From Mesostigma viride (Eukaryota > Streptophyta > Mesostigmatophyceae > Mesostigmatales > Mesostigmataceae): 64,000 nucleotides of DNA. Positions 24,234 through 39,462 of the stretch are shown here, piece by piece (position 1 is the stretch's first letter; each line of letters opens with the position of its first letter). The position numbers and the translations under genes are program-made. The DNA lies in the NCBI GenBank assembly GCA_009746045.1, contig RPFO01000015.1, forward strand, positions 1,264,529 to 1,328,528, written 5' to 3'. Under the pieces are notes generated by a model. The model ran no database searches. It was not told where the DNA came from and saw nothing but the letters and a program-made list of their open reading frames with translations.

Positions 24234-24458
24234 CAGTCATTCACGCCTTAAGTGGGGTTGGCTTAAGTTGTGTTCACGCCTTAAGTTGGGTCGAATAGGA
24301 CTTCGGCATTCCGATTTCAAAGTAGTTCAGAAGAGTATGTTTTAGTATCTTGAGTTCTAATTAGTAGAATTTAGTAGAATCATTCACGCCTTAAGTTGGG
24401 TTCACGCCTGGGTTGACCCCTCAAAACCCTCGAACCCAACTTAAGGCGTGAAGGACTG
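24234..24458. mobile_element. 225-bp MITE, Tc1/mariner-like ends
   Basis: The left end CAGTCATTCACGCCTTAAG and the right end CTTAAGGCGTGAAGGACTG are inverted repeats with one mismatch, and the similarity continues inward (GTTGGG / CCCAAC). Both ends are flanked by TA (24232-24233 and 24459-24460), the usual Tc1/mariner target duplication. Internal copies of TTCACGCCTTAAGT at 24275 and 24385 suggest internal duplication. There is no coding capacity. It lies 183 bp upstream of the COX-like start codon, within its likely promoter. Confidence 0.75.
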
Positions 24459-24641
24459 TAGTAGGCTGTCCAGCACGTGCGTCATACGGGCTACAGCACC
24501 CGCCCGCGCATGCTACGGCACCCACCCGCGCATGCTCAAGTCCCAAAACGTTCCCATAAACCTGCCATAGCAACATCCATAGCGCTACAGGCTCGTCGGG
24601 TTTGCTCCATCAACATTCTCGCTCGACTTTTTTCCGCCGCC

Positions 24642-27851
<3,210 letters not shown>

Positions 27852-28250
27852 CCACGCCCGGTGTCACGATGAAACACCTGGTGGCTGCCTCATCGCCACG
27901 TGCCCGGAAGGAGGAGAGGGCCGCGGCCTTCCCTGGTTGCGCACGTCTCTTGAGCGGCATCGCCGCAGGCCACGGTGGGCGGGTGTCACGGTTGGAGGCA
28001 TGACAGAGTACTTGTCTTGACAGAGGACGACTGATTACTTGACTTGACGAAGGCGCAGCACGATGGTCAAAATGCCTGATACTATCAACTGGTTGTCATC
28101 AACTGGCGAGCTCATGGCATTTGTGGAGCGCCTGGCTGTGTCAGAGGCAAAGATAGCATGGGGCTCTTGGTTGATCTCCATGTTCTGTATCTCCCGTGGG
28201 GAAATGCACGATGCTGGATACACCTGATGTCTAACTTCTGTCTAGTCGGG
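27852..28250. other. 3' flank of the COX-like gene
   Basis: No gene seen. This should contain the 3' untranslated region and polyadenylation site, but no TGTAA or AATAAA word stands out in the first 300 bases. Confidence 0.35.
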
Positions 28251-28428
28251 GTAAAATTGGCTCTTTTTGTCAAATTGTCAAATTGACGGAGGGCGGGGGC
28301 CGAGATTAATTAAGAGGTACCTTGAAATTAAATAAGAGGCATGACTCTATCGAGATATAGGTTCGGACGCGAATGTCTATTGGCGTGAATTTGTAGTATT
28401 GTACGACAACATGTCAAGGGTGACGGAA
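28251..28428 (+). repeat. Dispersed repeat R, copy 1
   Basis: Begins GTAAAATTGGCTCTTTTTGT, passes through TTGTCAAATTGTCAAATTGACGG and GAGGTACCTTGAAATTAAAT, and ends near GTACGACAACATGTCAAGGG. Two further copies in the same orientation lie at 28934-29072 and 30773-30891. Together they bracket the second copy of the unknown ORF family, so they may be the ends of one element. Confidence 0.75.
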
Positions 28429-28933
28429 CTGAGTACCTATAAGTCGCGGAAGTGTCCCGGAGACAAACGGAGACGTTTCAAGATCTATTGCGCATTCGAC
28501 CCTGATTAGACGGCTAAAATGCAGAGAAGAGGTTGACTGATAGTTCTGTACGATGGTGTTGGACGGAATTTCCGGTCAGCGTTGCGGACTTTGCATCTCA
28601 CGTTGTACATGGAAAAGAGCCATTGCGTGGCGCTGTGCTGTGGCGAACTTATTCTCCGCCGTCGGATTGCACCGTCGATGCTTGTCGATGAACCCAACGC
28701 AAGCCATGTACCAAAAGAAGTAGAAAATAGCGCGGCGGCACCTCGCGGCGAGTTTGGTAAGTTACAGAACTTGAAGCCCGGCGACTCCGCGTCAAGCAGT
28801 CCGCAGGTACCTAGTCCGTAGGTAAACCGCCGGCGTGAATGAAGTGACAATTTTGACAATTTGACAATTTGAGAACCGGCGACAACCTAGTCGTTGACAA
28901 TTTGCTATTTTTTTAGAATTTCACGTTTTCTCA

Positions 28934-29072
28934 GCGACGGGGGCTGAGATTAATTAAGAGGTACCTTGAAGTTAAATAAGCCGCATGCCTCCATCAAGAT
29001 ATATTGTTGGAGGTGAGTTTCTATTGGCGTAAATGTGTAGTATTGTACGACAACGTGTCAGGGGCGACGGAA
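28934..29072 (+). repeat. Dispersed repeat R, copy 2
   Basis: Matches copy 1 from GAGATTAATTAAGAGGTACC through GTACGACAACGTGTCAGGGG with scattered substitutions. The upstream TTGTCAAA part is only loosely preserved. Confidence 0.7.
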
Positions 29073-29967
29073 AGTACTGAAGTCGTTGAAAATTTGGCGT
29101 CGTAGCTCGAGTTACGGTCCTAGGACGATTTGCTGTACGAGCAAGTATTTCAACTTTGCTTCGTAAGTCTACTAGAGTTAGTTCTATGTGCGTGTCCTTT
29201 GGTCGATCCAAAGGCGACAGCGAATGGCCGAATGCGCGTCGCGTCTTTCATAACAGCTGGATGATGGACGAAGGCAAGACGGAGCGAGAGCACAGCCACC
29301 ACAAGGAAAGCCACCGGCGGTGGCTGGCAGGTGCGGGAGTGCGGGGCAATGGCGACAGGGCCACAGAGGCATTCAGGGATTCTAACACGTCTTCAGTTCA
29401 CAAAGTTTCCCACAGTCCTGGTTGAATATATAAGCACAAATTCTGTCTAGCGGGTGAATCTGTCCGACGTGATGAAGAAGAGCGCGATGAAATGAAAGAA
29501 AGCTGAGGACAGTGTCAACCGTTAAACTCATAAGGATAGTGGTGGACTATGCAGGGAAGCCTATGCAAGGAACGCCAACGGTGGTCACGACATTGGTTTA
29601 TAATCTCAAACGCGACATTTGTTTATAATCTGCCATGTTTTAGGAATCTGCCACGTACTGTCCGTCATTTTCATCCAGAAATCTTTTTCAGCCGACGTAC
29701 CGTCTAATTAGAAGTTGGATCTTCTATGGTCTTGATTTCTTTGTTTCAGCGTCGCCTATGCATCTTGTGTGCAGGCAGAAGGCCATGCAAGGTGAGGTGG
29801 GCGTGGACGAGGCTCATACAAGATGAAGATGACGCGGTCGATGACCTAGGGAGGACTTTGTACCATTCTAGTCGGCAATTAGCAAGACACCGAGCGTTTA
29901 AACTAGAAGCGCCACAAGACCAAGTTTTCTGGCATGTTTGGGTATCCTGAAATCGGAAAATTAAGAT

Positions 29968-30340
29968 GGGTTCGACATTTTGTATGAACATTGTATTGAC
30001 GAAGAAGATAAAGGAAAAAGTAGGAGATACATCGAGTATGTTCCATGAATCTCACACATTGTGTCTCAATGCGTACAACTTACGTATACTGGTTCGACCA
30101 TCATGCAAGGATGAGTCGCGAGCCAAACCTTATTAAGACGCTATCACATATGATGAAGACTGGCCACTTGTCTGCATGGTTGGCAAACCAAATACCTGCG
30201 TGGTTGGCAGGAGAGTGTACTATGGAAGGGGTCTGGACTATCCCCGTGCGCAATCTGCTTTTGAGATGATGGTAGCGCCAAAGTTGGGTGACCACTCACT
30301 GCATGTGATTGCACGTGCCATAGAGCCAGCGCTGTTATAG
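29968..30340 (+). pseudogene. Unknown ORF family, copy 2 (frameshifted)
   Basis: Similar to the ORF at 585-1622 across several blocks that now lie in different frames: GFDILYEHCIDEED, CLNAYNL, VYWFDHHARMSREPNLIKTL, HMMKTGHLS, GRGLDYPRAQSAFE and LGDHSLHVIARAIEPALL, ending at TAG. It has at least two frameshifts and a stop, so it cannot make the ancestral protein. It lacks the 48-bp repeat array of copy 1. No function is assigned. Confidence 0.55.
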
Positions 30341-30772
30341 TCATGGACGCCATCCTCGATGTTGTGCGTCGGCCTCGCAACAATTACTTGGATGATGACT
30401 CCCTCATTGAGAAAGTGGTACACGACCGCAATAACAAGGAGCAGCAGCAACGCCCTATTCGGGTGGACAGCGATAGCGAGTCGCATGAGTCTGAACTGGA
30501 GCAGAAAACCCAGCACATGTGAATGCAGAAATGTGTGCCATGGGATTATGTGATTTCATGAAGTCTATGTGAAAACAGATACGCATGTCTAGATATGGTG
30601 TGTTTTGATGAGACATACGGCTTCAGCATGAAAGCTTTACCTGGGTGACTTAAAATGGCTGTGTAACTTATTTTTTAATGAAAAACCACTTTTTTGATTT
30701 AATCCTAAAAACGAGAAACGAGAAAAATACGCCTCGAGCCAACAGTAGAAAATAAAGAATGGTTCTAGTCGA

Positions 30773-30891
30773 CGTAAAATTGGTTCTTTTTGTCACATTG
30801 TCAAATTGTCAAATTGTCGGAGGGTGTGGGCCGAGATTAAATAAGAGGTACCTTGAAATTAAATAAGAGGCATGCCTCTATCAACATACTA
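30773..30891 (+). repeat. Dispersed repeat R, copy 3
   Basis: Starts GTAAAATTGGTTCTTTTTGT like copy 1 and ends abruptly at TCTATCAACATA. There the LINE leader begins, suggesting that the LINE inserted into or recombined with this repeat. Confidence 0.75.
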
Positions 30892-32842
30892 CCTCCGGGA
30901 CATTAAAACATCTACGAGGGTGGGCCATTAAAATATCTACATATTGGACACTGTGTGTGAGGCACAACCAGGGTAATTTATATGGGAATTTTTCAAAAAT
31001 ATGGGAATTTCACGGAATGCAATATACGAGAATGCTCATAACTTTTGATTCAGGTCATGAAATTACACCGGGTTGGTTGCAATAGAATCGATTCCTCAAG
31101 ACGAACACGTTGATATCATTTCCGGCAGCCATCGCCCCAGATTTCGCAAGCTATCAGAAAACTCGGCCCAGGCGGAGTTCGTCTTTTCCAGATCCGAGCT
31201 ATGGCGGAATCACAGCCAGCAGCCTCCCATCCTCACGCAGATGGGGAGGAAACCGCGCCCACCACCATTTCGCAGCTGCTCGCAGATGCGGAAACCTTAG
31301 CGACGCAGCCACCGGCTGACGAGGCGGCCATTAACGCCCCCTCCAAGCGGCATTGCACCGGACCAGCGGACGAGATGGTCAGACAGATCCCTCCGCCATC
31401 GGCTGCATTTTCCAGCGAGGTAATCCGTGAGGAAGCCCCCCTGGACGACGCTATCGACGACGCTGCCTTTAACCCAGCGTCTTTCATGCCCACGGAGGTT
31501 GTATCCGAGCACGAGTTTTTCTCGCTTACCGCCGAGCAGGCGCAGGCCATCCTGCGCTACATGGCAGACCACGCCATCACGCTCTTCGCTCCCAGGCCAG
31601 GCGGCACCATCCGACGCGGTGGACGACATTGCCGACATGGATGAGCCACAGCTTCGGCTTTCTGTATTCTTGAGCCACGCGCAGGCCCCAAGCCTCCGGG
31701 CACTCATTGCCGCTTACCAAGAAGCCGAGCACGGCCCCGCCAACACTCCTAGTGCTTCCCCGGAAGCAGACCTGCAACAGCTCAACAAGAAAGTCGCGGA
31801 CATGGCCGCCCAGCTAGGCGACCTGTCAACTGCTATGCGCCAGGACACCGCCGAGCTACGCACCAGCATGGCTGAGGTGAAGGCAGCCCTGGCCACCTCG
31901 CCCCAGCCGGCCGCCCAATCGCCTCCCAGCTATGGAACCATGGTGAAGCAGGCGGACATCGCTAACATGATGGCGGACGCTGCACGGAGGGGGGCAGCGG
32001 CCCACAAGACCGCAGTTGAGGACGAACAACGATCACGCAGTATTGTGGTACGTTATTTCGAGGTCGCGGGTCCCCAGGAAACGGACCTCATGCTTGCACA
32101 ACGCCTGCACCGGAACCTCATCGTGGGCCAGATTCATTTGGGCAACGACCGCATCCGCATTGAGTCGGCAGCATGGAGGCGATGGATGGCAGGCCAACCT
32201 GGCCCCATCCGGGTGACCTTCACGAGTGTGGCCAGCAAGGTGAAAGTCCTGCAGGCCCGCAAGCTCCTGGGCGGGCGAGGCGCGCCCAGCATTGACGATC
32301 TACTCTCCCCAGCCCAGCTCGTCATCAAGAACGGCTTGCTGGGCAGCGAGGCAGCGGTCCAGGCCAGGCGCGAAAAAAATTCGCACCTACGTCCGCCTTG
32401 TTAACGACATCCCCGTTCTTTTAATCGACGGGAGGCGCACGGACGTGCCAGCTCCTAACAAGCGGCACAAGTCACGCTCCATGCCAGCCCCAGCTGCATC
32501 GTCGTCGTCAACGCACGTCCCCGGCATGGAGGGCGCCCGGTAAGGGCACACCCTCGCGGCCTCGCGGTACAATAGGCTTTGGGTACAGCCTTTATTAATA
32601 TACAAGCCCCTTTCCATCCCCATGTCGCACCGTGCGAGCATGATTAGGATGCAAGGTCGCCAGGCACACCACGGTCAACCCTCCCGCCAAGTTACCGGCC
32701 TCACTCGCCTCCTGGCCATGGCCCGCCTTGAGCGGGATGAGGCTCAGTCAACACGCCAGCGACCCCAGCCAGGACGGAGAGGACGCATATCCGCCCTGAA
32801 AGAAAGACTCCATGCGTTGACAAGCAATCGCCACCCTCCTCC
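30892..32842 (+). mobile_element. Second LINE, 5' part (interrupted; continues at 52373)
   Basis: Contains a leader of about 300 bp, ORF1 (31201-32543) and a linker. The sequence is broken at 32842 by the LTR/CACTA block and resumes at 52373 with a LINE endonuclease on the same strand. CCTCC occurs directly at both edges (32838-32842 and 52373-52377). Confidence 0.65.
31201..32543 (+). pseudogene. LINE ORF1 (L1-type, coiled coil) with two frameshifts
   Basis: The start ATG at 31201 reads MAESQPAASHPHADGE, and the frame changes near 31615. A heptad-rich coiled coil follows (LQQLNKKVADMAAQLGDLST, continuing ELRTSMAEVKAAL), then an RRM-like part (RSIVVRYFEVAGPQE) and the ORF1 C-terminal domain (IRIESAAWRRWMAG, RVTFTSVASKVKVLQ). 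The frame changes again in an A run near 32375, after which RTYVRLVNDIPVLLIDGRR and a Ser/Pro-rich tail end at 32543. Coiled coil, RRM and C-terminal domain in this order are typical of L1-clade ORF1, an RNA chaperone of the LINE particle. The frameshifts make it non-functional as read. Confidence 0.65.
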
Positions 32843-33550
32843 AGTTAACGTTCTTAGCACACACGCAATGTGAAGGATATGGTTGCAATGCAGCAATGTG
32901 TGAATATGGTTGGAAACGGAGCTTTGTTAAAATTGGATAATGTTACAGCGCTCACACACTTGAGGCTTGTACACGCGTTTGCCAAGTCAAGGCACAACAC
33001 GTGAGGCGGGCTCGCAAGAGATGCCCAATTGGCACTAGCCCTATTGTTTATATACTTGTGCACTGTGCTTGCTAGTCCTGAGCAGCCTAGGAGGCCTGCT
33101 CAGTAATAACACCCCCGGTACAGTATTCACTACCTGTACAGCGCCCAGCTCCTATACAGTAGGTCTGCCATACAGGCACAGTGACCACAGAGCACAGTCC
33201 ACAGTGACTATTGCATCTGCACCTAGAAGTCCAGGACTAAGCCTGCGGTACCAACAGACCACAGGTTAAGGTTCCTATTTCCTGCGTACGACGTATTAAT
33301 CCAATACCGTCGTAGGTACAGCACCTAATTCCTGTCAGCCCAGGAATTACTGTCGACCCCATATGTCGTCGGCAAATATTCACGTCCGCCTTAGAAGAAC
33401 AGCCGGCTCGCGCTCGCGCGCGACCGGGAAGTCGGAACGCCATAACTTTCTTGATACTTGTCGGAATGAACTCGTTCCGGTGCCGCTGGAATCGCAGAGA
33501 TATGCCGAATCAGGATCACGCAAGCACCCAGCTCTCAGCTTTTAGACAGA
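32843..33550 (-). repeat. LTR of element B (minus orientation), U3-deleted
   Basis: Reverse complement of the LTR of element A. Its U5 end (reads GTTAACT outward on minus) sits at 32843. On minus the order is: end of the pol 3' flank (AAAAGCTGAGAGCTGGGTGC), a jump over about 750 bp of U3, then GCGTGATCCTGATTCGGCAT to the LTR end. It includes the TATA box (TATATAAA on minus, 33054-33047). It supplies the uninterrupted version of the region in A that is split by CACTA-2. Confidence 0.8.
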
Positions 33551-33562
33551 CACTAGGAACTC

Positions 33563-33910
33563 AGATCTGAGATTTTTCTCAGTTTTTCTCAGTTTTCTCA
33601 GTTTTCTCAGGAAGGCTGCCTGAGATTTCCTGAGATTTCCTGAGATGTCCTGAGATTTCCTGAGATTTCCTGAGATCAACTGAGAAAAATCTCAGTTTTC
33701 TCAGGAAAACTGAGAAAATCACCTGAGAAAACTGAGAAAACTGAGAAAAAACTGAGATCAGCCTGAGAAAGTCGCCTGGCCTGAGATTTTTTTTTCTCAG
33801 GAACGAAATTTCTCAGGCGCCCGGTTTTTTCTCAGGTTGCTGCCTGAGAAAATCTGAGACTGAGAATATCTGGGAAACTTAAGGCCTGAGAAAAACTGAG
33901 AAACCTCATG
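33563..33910. repeat. Left subterminal repeat array of CACTA-1
   Basis: Many copies of CTGAGA(T/A)TTTC and its complement, for example TTTCCTGAGATTTCCTGAG, closely spaced in both orientations. In CACTA elements such arrays are transposase binding sites. Confidence 0.8.
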
Positions 33911-35862
33911 CACACAGAGAAATCGCATTCATACCACGCAACCAGAAATCACTTTGATTACAAATTATAATAATTTCTTGTGCAGTTGGAGTACAGCTCT
34001 TCAAGTTTAATAAGAACATCAATTTCAGTCACTAGACGAGTTGCTACAATCTGCTTCAGCGTAGCTCACTTTTCCATACGCCCTTGCACTTCTCCTCGTT
34101 GGTGCAAGGTCGCCCCGGCTAGGTTCAGCCACATTCTTGTGCTGCCTACCCCCTCTCCCCCTCTGCCCACGATTCCCCCGCGTAGGTTCAGCCGCATACT
34201 CGCGGCCATCGCCACCACGGGCAGAATCAGCAGCATTTTCTGCTGCAGGCTGCCTCCTTCCTCTCCCCCTCCGTCCACGCTTCCCCGTGCAGGTTCAGAC
34301 GCATTGTAGCTGCATGGGTCATCACTGTCGCTGCTAGGTGGAGCCACATCCTCTTGGCTACCATTATCACTGCCGCTGCAGATGGAGGAATCAGTTTCTG
34401 CTGCAGGCTGCTTACCCCTCCTCTTCCTTGGTGCAGGCATGCCATCCTCGCTGCCACACTAGGAACGGAGTGTTGACAAACTTTGACAATTGTTTGTCAA
34501 GAATTGTCAAATAGTTCTAGTGTGACCCGCTGGCTTCACACAGCCAAAAAAAAAAAAAATTAATCAATTTTTGGCGGTAGAGAGACCATGGAGGGACTGC
34601 CCGCTGCCCGCTGTAGACGCATACTGTAGTTCGTAGAAGCGTACTCCTTCGCTGCACTCCGGAGAGGAATCGTGACGGACTGACGGTCTCCTTCGCTGCC
34701 CTCCAGAGAGGAGGCCGCTAAAGCGGCCGCTCGCTTCGCTCGCTGGGAGCTTTGCGCGGATTGGTTGGCAGTTCTTCCGTGCGCTTGGCGCGGATTGGTG
34801 GTCAGTCAGTCCGCCCCTTCTGGATTGGCCGCGTACTCGGTGATGCCCTGAATAGTGTCGGATTACCTTACATTGCCAAATTAGTAATATAGATTCTTGA
34901 CATATCAACTGACATGACCTTGACAAACCTTGACAGAACTTGACAAAAGCTTGACATGATAACATCAAAGGCTTGACAAACCTTGACAGAATGTTGAAAG
35001 GTTGACAAAACCTTGACAATCTTTGAAATATCAACATATCAACACGGAAAAAAATGTCAATACACTGACAAACCAAGGTGATGTGTCAAGAAATGTCAAG
35101 ACGTTAACAAACGAAGGCCAAAAAAATTGTTAACATGACAAAATGTCCACAAATGTTAACATGACAAACGTCAACATGACAACCAAAGGCGTAGCAAACT
35201 GACAAATCAACACCACGCACAGGTAAACTTATTTCATTAAAATCAACAAGTTCAAAAGACCACCTAAACCAAGTCATCATCATCATCATCATCATCAAAA
35301 TCAACATGGCTGCTACCTTGCTGCCTGAATTGCGGTTTTCTGCATTACATTAGCATGACAAACTGTACTGACAAAACACATGAAGGAGAAGTGCACTCAA
35401 TCACAGTCCGAGGGTGGCGGGCAAGATGCACAGCCACAAGCATCTTACAAATGCAGTATAACATCCGCGTAGGGCTGTCCCAGCGATCATTGCTGAAATT
35501 AATGGACGACTTTCTAGAAATTTACCGCAGGAGACTGTCCAGTGCTACAGCGATGTGATGAGGGCTCAGAGCCTACAAAATCTGTGTCCGCAGGTGCCCT
35601 CCCCGCCATGCTGGGCTGGCCGATGTGTGCGCCATGGTTGTGTTAGGTAGATTGCCTGCATGCAAGGGAAACATGCGTTATCCAGCAAAGCAGCAAAGGG
35701 AACACACAACGATCTTAAGTGAGATGAATACCCGACGCCTTGACGCGCCAACAACGTTGCATTACCTAAATCAGTTGTGTGTAATGAGACGGCGTGAGAG
35801 CACAGCAGTCGCGTGGCTGTTTGTGAGTGATGGCTTGATTTTTGGACCGAGAAAGTGAGATA

Positions 35863-35972
<110 letters not shown>

Positions 35973-36183
35973 CCTGGTATTCTCACCTAAACTGTCCCTA
36001 TGTACCTCACAAGATGTAGGGAACTGCGAAACCACAGGAATACCTAGAGAAGAGCGCTTCCTGGCTCACGAAAAACTCGCCGATTGAGTGCTTGACGTTC
36101 ACGTTTGATAATGCTGAACTGCGTTATCAAATCATCTGCGTTATCAAATCATCATCTGGCAGAGTCACGTCACTTGGTTGGTG

Positions 36184-36216
36184 CCGGGCCCGCTACAAAA
36201 AACGTAGCGGGCCCGG
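36184..36216. repeat. GC-rich perfect hairpin in CACTA-1
   Basis: CCGGGCCCGCTAC, a 7-nt AAAAAAC loop, and the exact complement GTAGCGGGCCCGG. The 13-bp stem is almost pure G/C. Confidence 0.9.
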
Positions 36217-38079
36217 TGATGTCGCTATTACACCACCCGACTTTACATCGAGTCACTGTGAATGATACATATATGGCTGCCTACAGCACCGCGCATGGTG
36301 TCCAAGTAAAATTATGGCGCTGCCAAGGCAGCGTACCTGCCGTTATCGCCTTGGTCTTTGTCACGGTGGCGTTCTCCAATTCACGTGCAACGTCCACTTC
36401 CTGTGCCAGCTCTGGCGCGGCGCGTGCCCTTCGGGCTGAATTTCAAATTTCCGCGTGCAGTCCGTTGGAGAGGGGCGCTGCGTCCGGAGTCCGGACTTTG
36501 GGAATTCGGAGGCTGCTGGTCGCACAAAAGATCGTTGTTGGCTGTTGAGTGATGTCCGACTGGCACGATGGAGAGGGCTCCATCACATTGGCGACCTCAC
36601 CAGTGGCCCACATGAACCGACGAGACCTGCATCTCGAGCTTGTCGGCCCTCACGCTGCAGCTGTCGCCATGCGAGATGCCCTGAGACTCTCGGCATGATT
36701 TTTCCCGTGCAATATCACGCCCTCGATTCGCAGCAAGGCCCGTCTGCTCCAATATGGCCGACTGCGGGCTGTGCCGTAACAGGAAATGTCCGGGTGATGG
36801 CAGGCAGTGCCTACCCATCCCACCGCACGCACCGCGTCAAGCAATATTTCCACTTCCGCTGCTGCTGGGCACCGGGCTACTGCCTACATTTCTTAAATCG
36901 CTCCATCGCCTCCTCCATGGTGCCTCGCTCCCTGCGGCCCCTCCGCCACGCCGGATATCCATGGCAATCAAGCCTACCGGCTACCACCATACCGGCCACG
37001 AGCCCTTGCTGCACCAAACGAAGTGTGCGGCCCCGAATTAAGTGAAGTACACGGCAGGACTGGGAACCACCTGAAATTACATCGGGGTCTCCAGTGGACT
37101 TGGCGTCACATCTTGCTAACGTTGTCACTGTCGGCAGTTGTCAGTTGCTGTTGGTTGTTGCATGCTGAGGGTTGCAGATGTTCTAGGAACAGCTGGTCCA
37201 ATGTTGCTATGCATGCAGTTACTCTTGCCATTACGTGTGTCCGTGTGCCTCCAACCATCCCGCCACAATGCCAGCACCCTCCACCCCGCTAACTCCCACT
37301 CGCCCCACTCCCCTGCCTGTTCCATACCCGCCCCACCCACAAATATACGTCACAGACATCCACATGCCGTTATCCATCCCCACCTGACTACGGACTACTC
37401 TCGCCCCCACGCTGAGGTCCCCCACAACACCGTAACACCGCCCTCCTCCCCCAAACCATCCGATGACCCACCCGACCATCCACCTTGAGTCCCCCCAAAC
37501 CAACCTATCTGACTACCACCCTTCCGCATTACATACACCACCTTCCACACCAACATAACAAACCACCTACTAAACAAACCTACCGCCCCACAACGAGGTT
37601 CCCCTACACCACTGCACCCCGCCCACCCCGCCCCCCGCTGCCCCAACATACGATGACTCCACCCCACCATCCACGTGAAGCATAACCATCCACCCCGGCC
37701 TCCGGGGCAACCAATCAGCTGTCCACTCAACCATAACTGACACTGCTGCACCGACCACCGGCAAGCACGCCTACGTACCATACCCAAGCCACCCACGCAA
37801 CCCAAGCATCCCCAACCCTCACACGAACCTGTGACCTACGCACGAGCTACCTACAACTGCGACTCACAACTACTACATAATCAACCCATAACAATGTCCC
37901 CCATGACCCCCGCCAAAGGGGGGGGGTCCCCCCAATAGTCCGACACACACACACACACACTCTACAATACCCAGGACCACGAGTACCCACCCAATTCACC
38001 TCCCACAACGGTATCACCCACGAGTCCAGTGCCCCACCCATGTCCACAGCGACACCCCGGAGACTTCACCACGCCCACC

Positions 38080-38360
38080 GACTGCACGCACGCACACCTA
38101 GCTGCACACTCCCACGCACCTACCCTCGCACGCACGCATGCACGCAGCCATCAACCCACCCACCAAGGCACGCCTGCACAAACGCGCACATGCACAAGTG
38201 CACGCACACGCACACATAGCTGCACACTCTCACGCACCCACTCACGCACGCACGCCTGCACACAGCCATCAACCCACCCGCCAAGGCACGCCTGCACAAA
38301 CGCACTCATGCACAACTGCATGCACTCGCCCACGCACGCACACCTAGCTGCACGCAGTCA
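38080..38360. repeat. Tandem ACGC/CACC-rich repeat, unit about 115 bp
   Basis: Two to three degenerate units containing CCATCAACCCACCC, CAAGGCACGCCTGCACAAAC and ACACCTAGCTGCAC. Translations are Cys/His/Thr-rich in every frame and not credible as genes. Confidence 0.7.
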
Positions 38361-38859
38361 CGCAATGCATGGCAGCATGCCCGCCTTCTATATCATTCTT
38401 GGAATATCATGTTGCATATGGCATTATTATCATGTTTGTAAATTTAACTCCTTGCTTTCTGTATGCTTTCTTTCTTTGGGGGATGACTTGATGCAGATCG
38501 TGGAGCATACAAGCTCGACGAGAAGACGTACACATCAATATTGAGTGAAACCACCGTTGCTGGGCTCTGGCATGCCAGCTGTTATATGGCCATGAGCCAT
38601 CAGCTAGCAATCCAGAAATAGGATGAGAGCAGTTTTGAGTCGATGTTTTATATTTTGATGGTATTGAAATGATGAGTCACAGAATGCCACAATGAAACAT
38701 AAGTTCATTACTATCAAACAGCGTGATGCCATGAATGCCACGCCTAATACCACAAGATGTGCTAATAACGTATTTAATTCATTAATGAATTGTTGGATTT
38801 ATTGCATGATGGTGTTATGCTTGTTAGAATACACATTTAATTCTGGCAATGGCATGCCT

Positions 38860-39178
38860 GAGAAAATGCCCTGAGATTTTAAGCGCCTGAGAAAATGCCC
38901 TGAGATTTTCAGCCTGAGAAAAAAAAATCTCAGTGTCCACGTAAAATCTCAGTTTCCACTTAGCCCTGAGATTTCCTGAGATTTCCTGAGAAAAAGCCAA
39001 TTTTCTCAGGCCAATCTCAGGAAATCTCAGGTCACTTTCTCAGGAAATCTCAGGAAATCTCAGGAAAATCTCAGGAAATCTCAGGAAATCTCAGGACATC
39101 TCAGGAAATCTCAGGAAATCTCAGTTTTTTTCTCAGGAAATCTCAGGAAATCTCAGGAAATCTCAGTTTTCTCAGTAG
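38860..39178. repeat. Right subterminal repeat array of CACTA-1
   Basis: Repeated GGAAATCTCAGGAAATCTCA and complementary CCTGAGATTT units leading to the right terminus. Confidence 0.8.
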
Positions 39179-39191
39179 CGAGTTCCTAGTG

Positions 39192-39462
39192 GATAGACCG
39201 ACTTGACAGTCAGCATTCATGAGCTTCCTCAGTACATTGTACTGGGCTGGGGCCTTGTGTGGCAGCTTTGTCAATGCATCAGCAGGGTTCTCCTCGCCAG
39301 GGATATGCTTCAAGTCAACCAAACTGGCCAACTCCTTCAGCAACAAATAATCCAGGTCCCGGCTTCTGGCCAGCTGCTGTAATCACCGTCTGGATGCCGA
39401 CCAACCCGTGAAGCTCCTGCTCGAGGTCGTCGATGCTCCGGTGCTCCGGAATGACGATGGTT
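39192..39462 (-). pseudogene. Element B internal remnant: RNase H end fused to upstream-ORF fragment
   Basis: On minus, 39462-39380 matches the ORF upstream of gag in element A (IVIPEHRSIDDLEQELHGLV, from A positions about 40738-40820). At about 39379 it jumps directly to the last part of pol (RNase H/tail; KHIPGEENPADALTK), ending at the CACTA-1 insertion. About 5.3 kb of gag and pol is missing. The junction shows a few bases of GCTG/GCAG similarity, as expected from template switching or illegitimate recombination. The 39462 edge abuts the U3 side of element A's 5' LTR. Confidence 0.8.

Noticed and set aside
33361-33545. Solo LTR
   Set aside because: The 33 kb LTR is connected, through CACTA-1, to the end of pol at 39192, so it is the 3' LTR of element B rather than a solo LTR.
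37125-38544. Thr/His/Cys-rich and Gly/Trp-rich ORFs
   Set aside because: Compositional artefacts of C-rich and CACGCA-type repeats inside CACTA-1.
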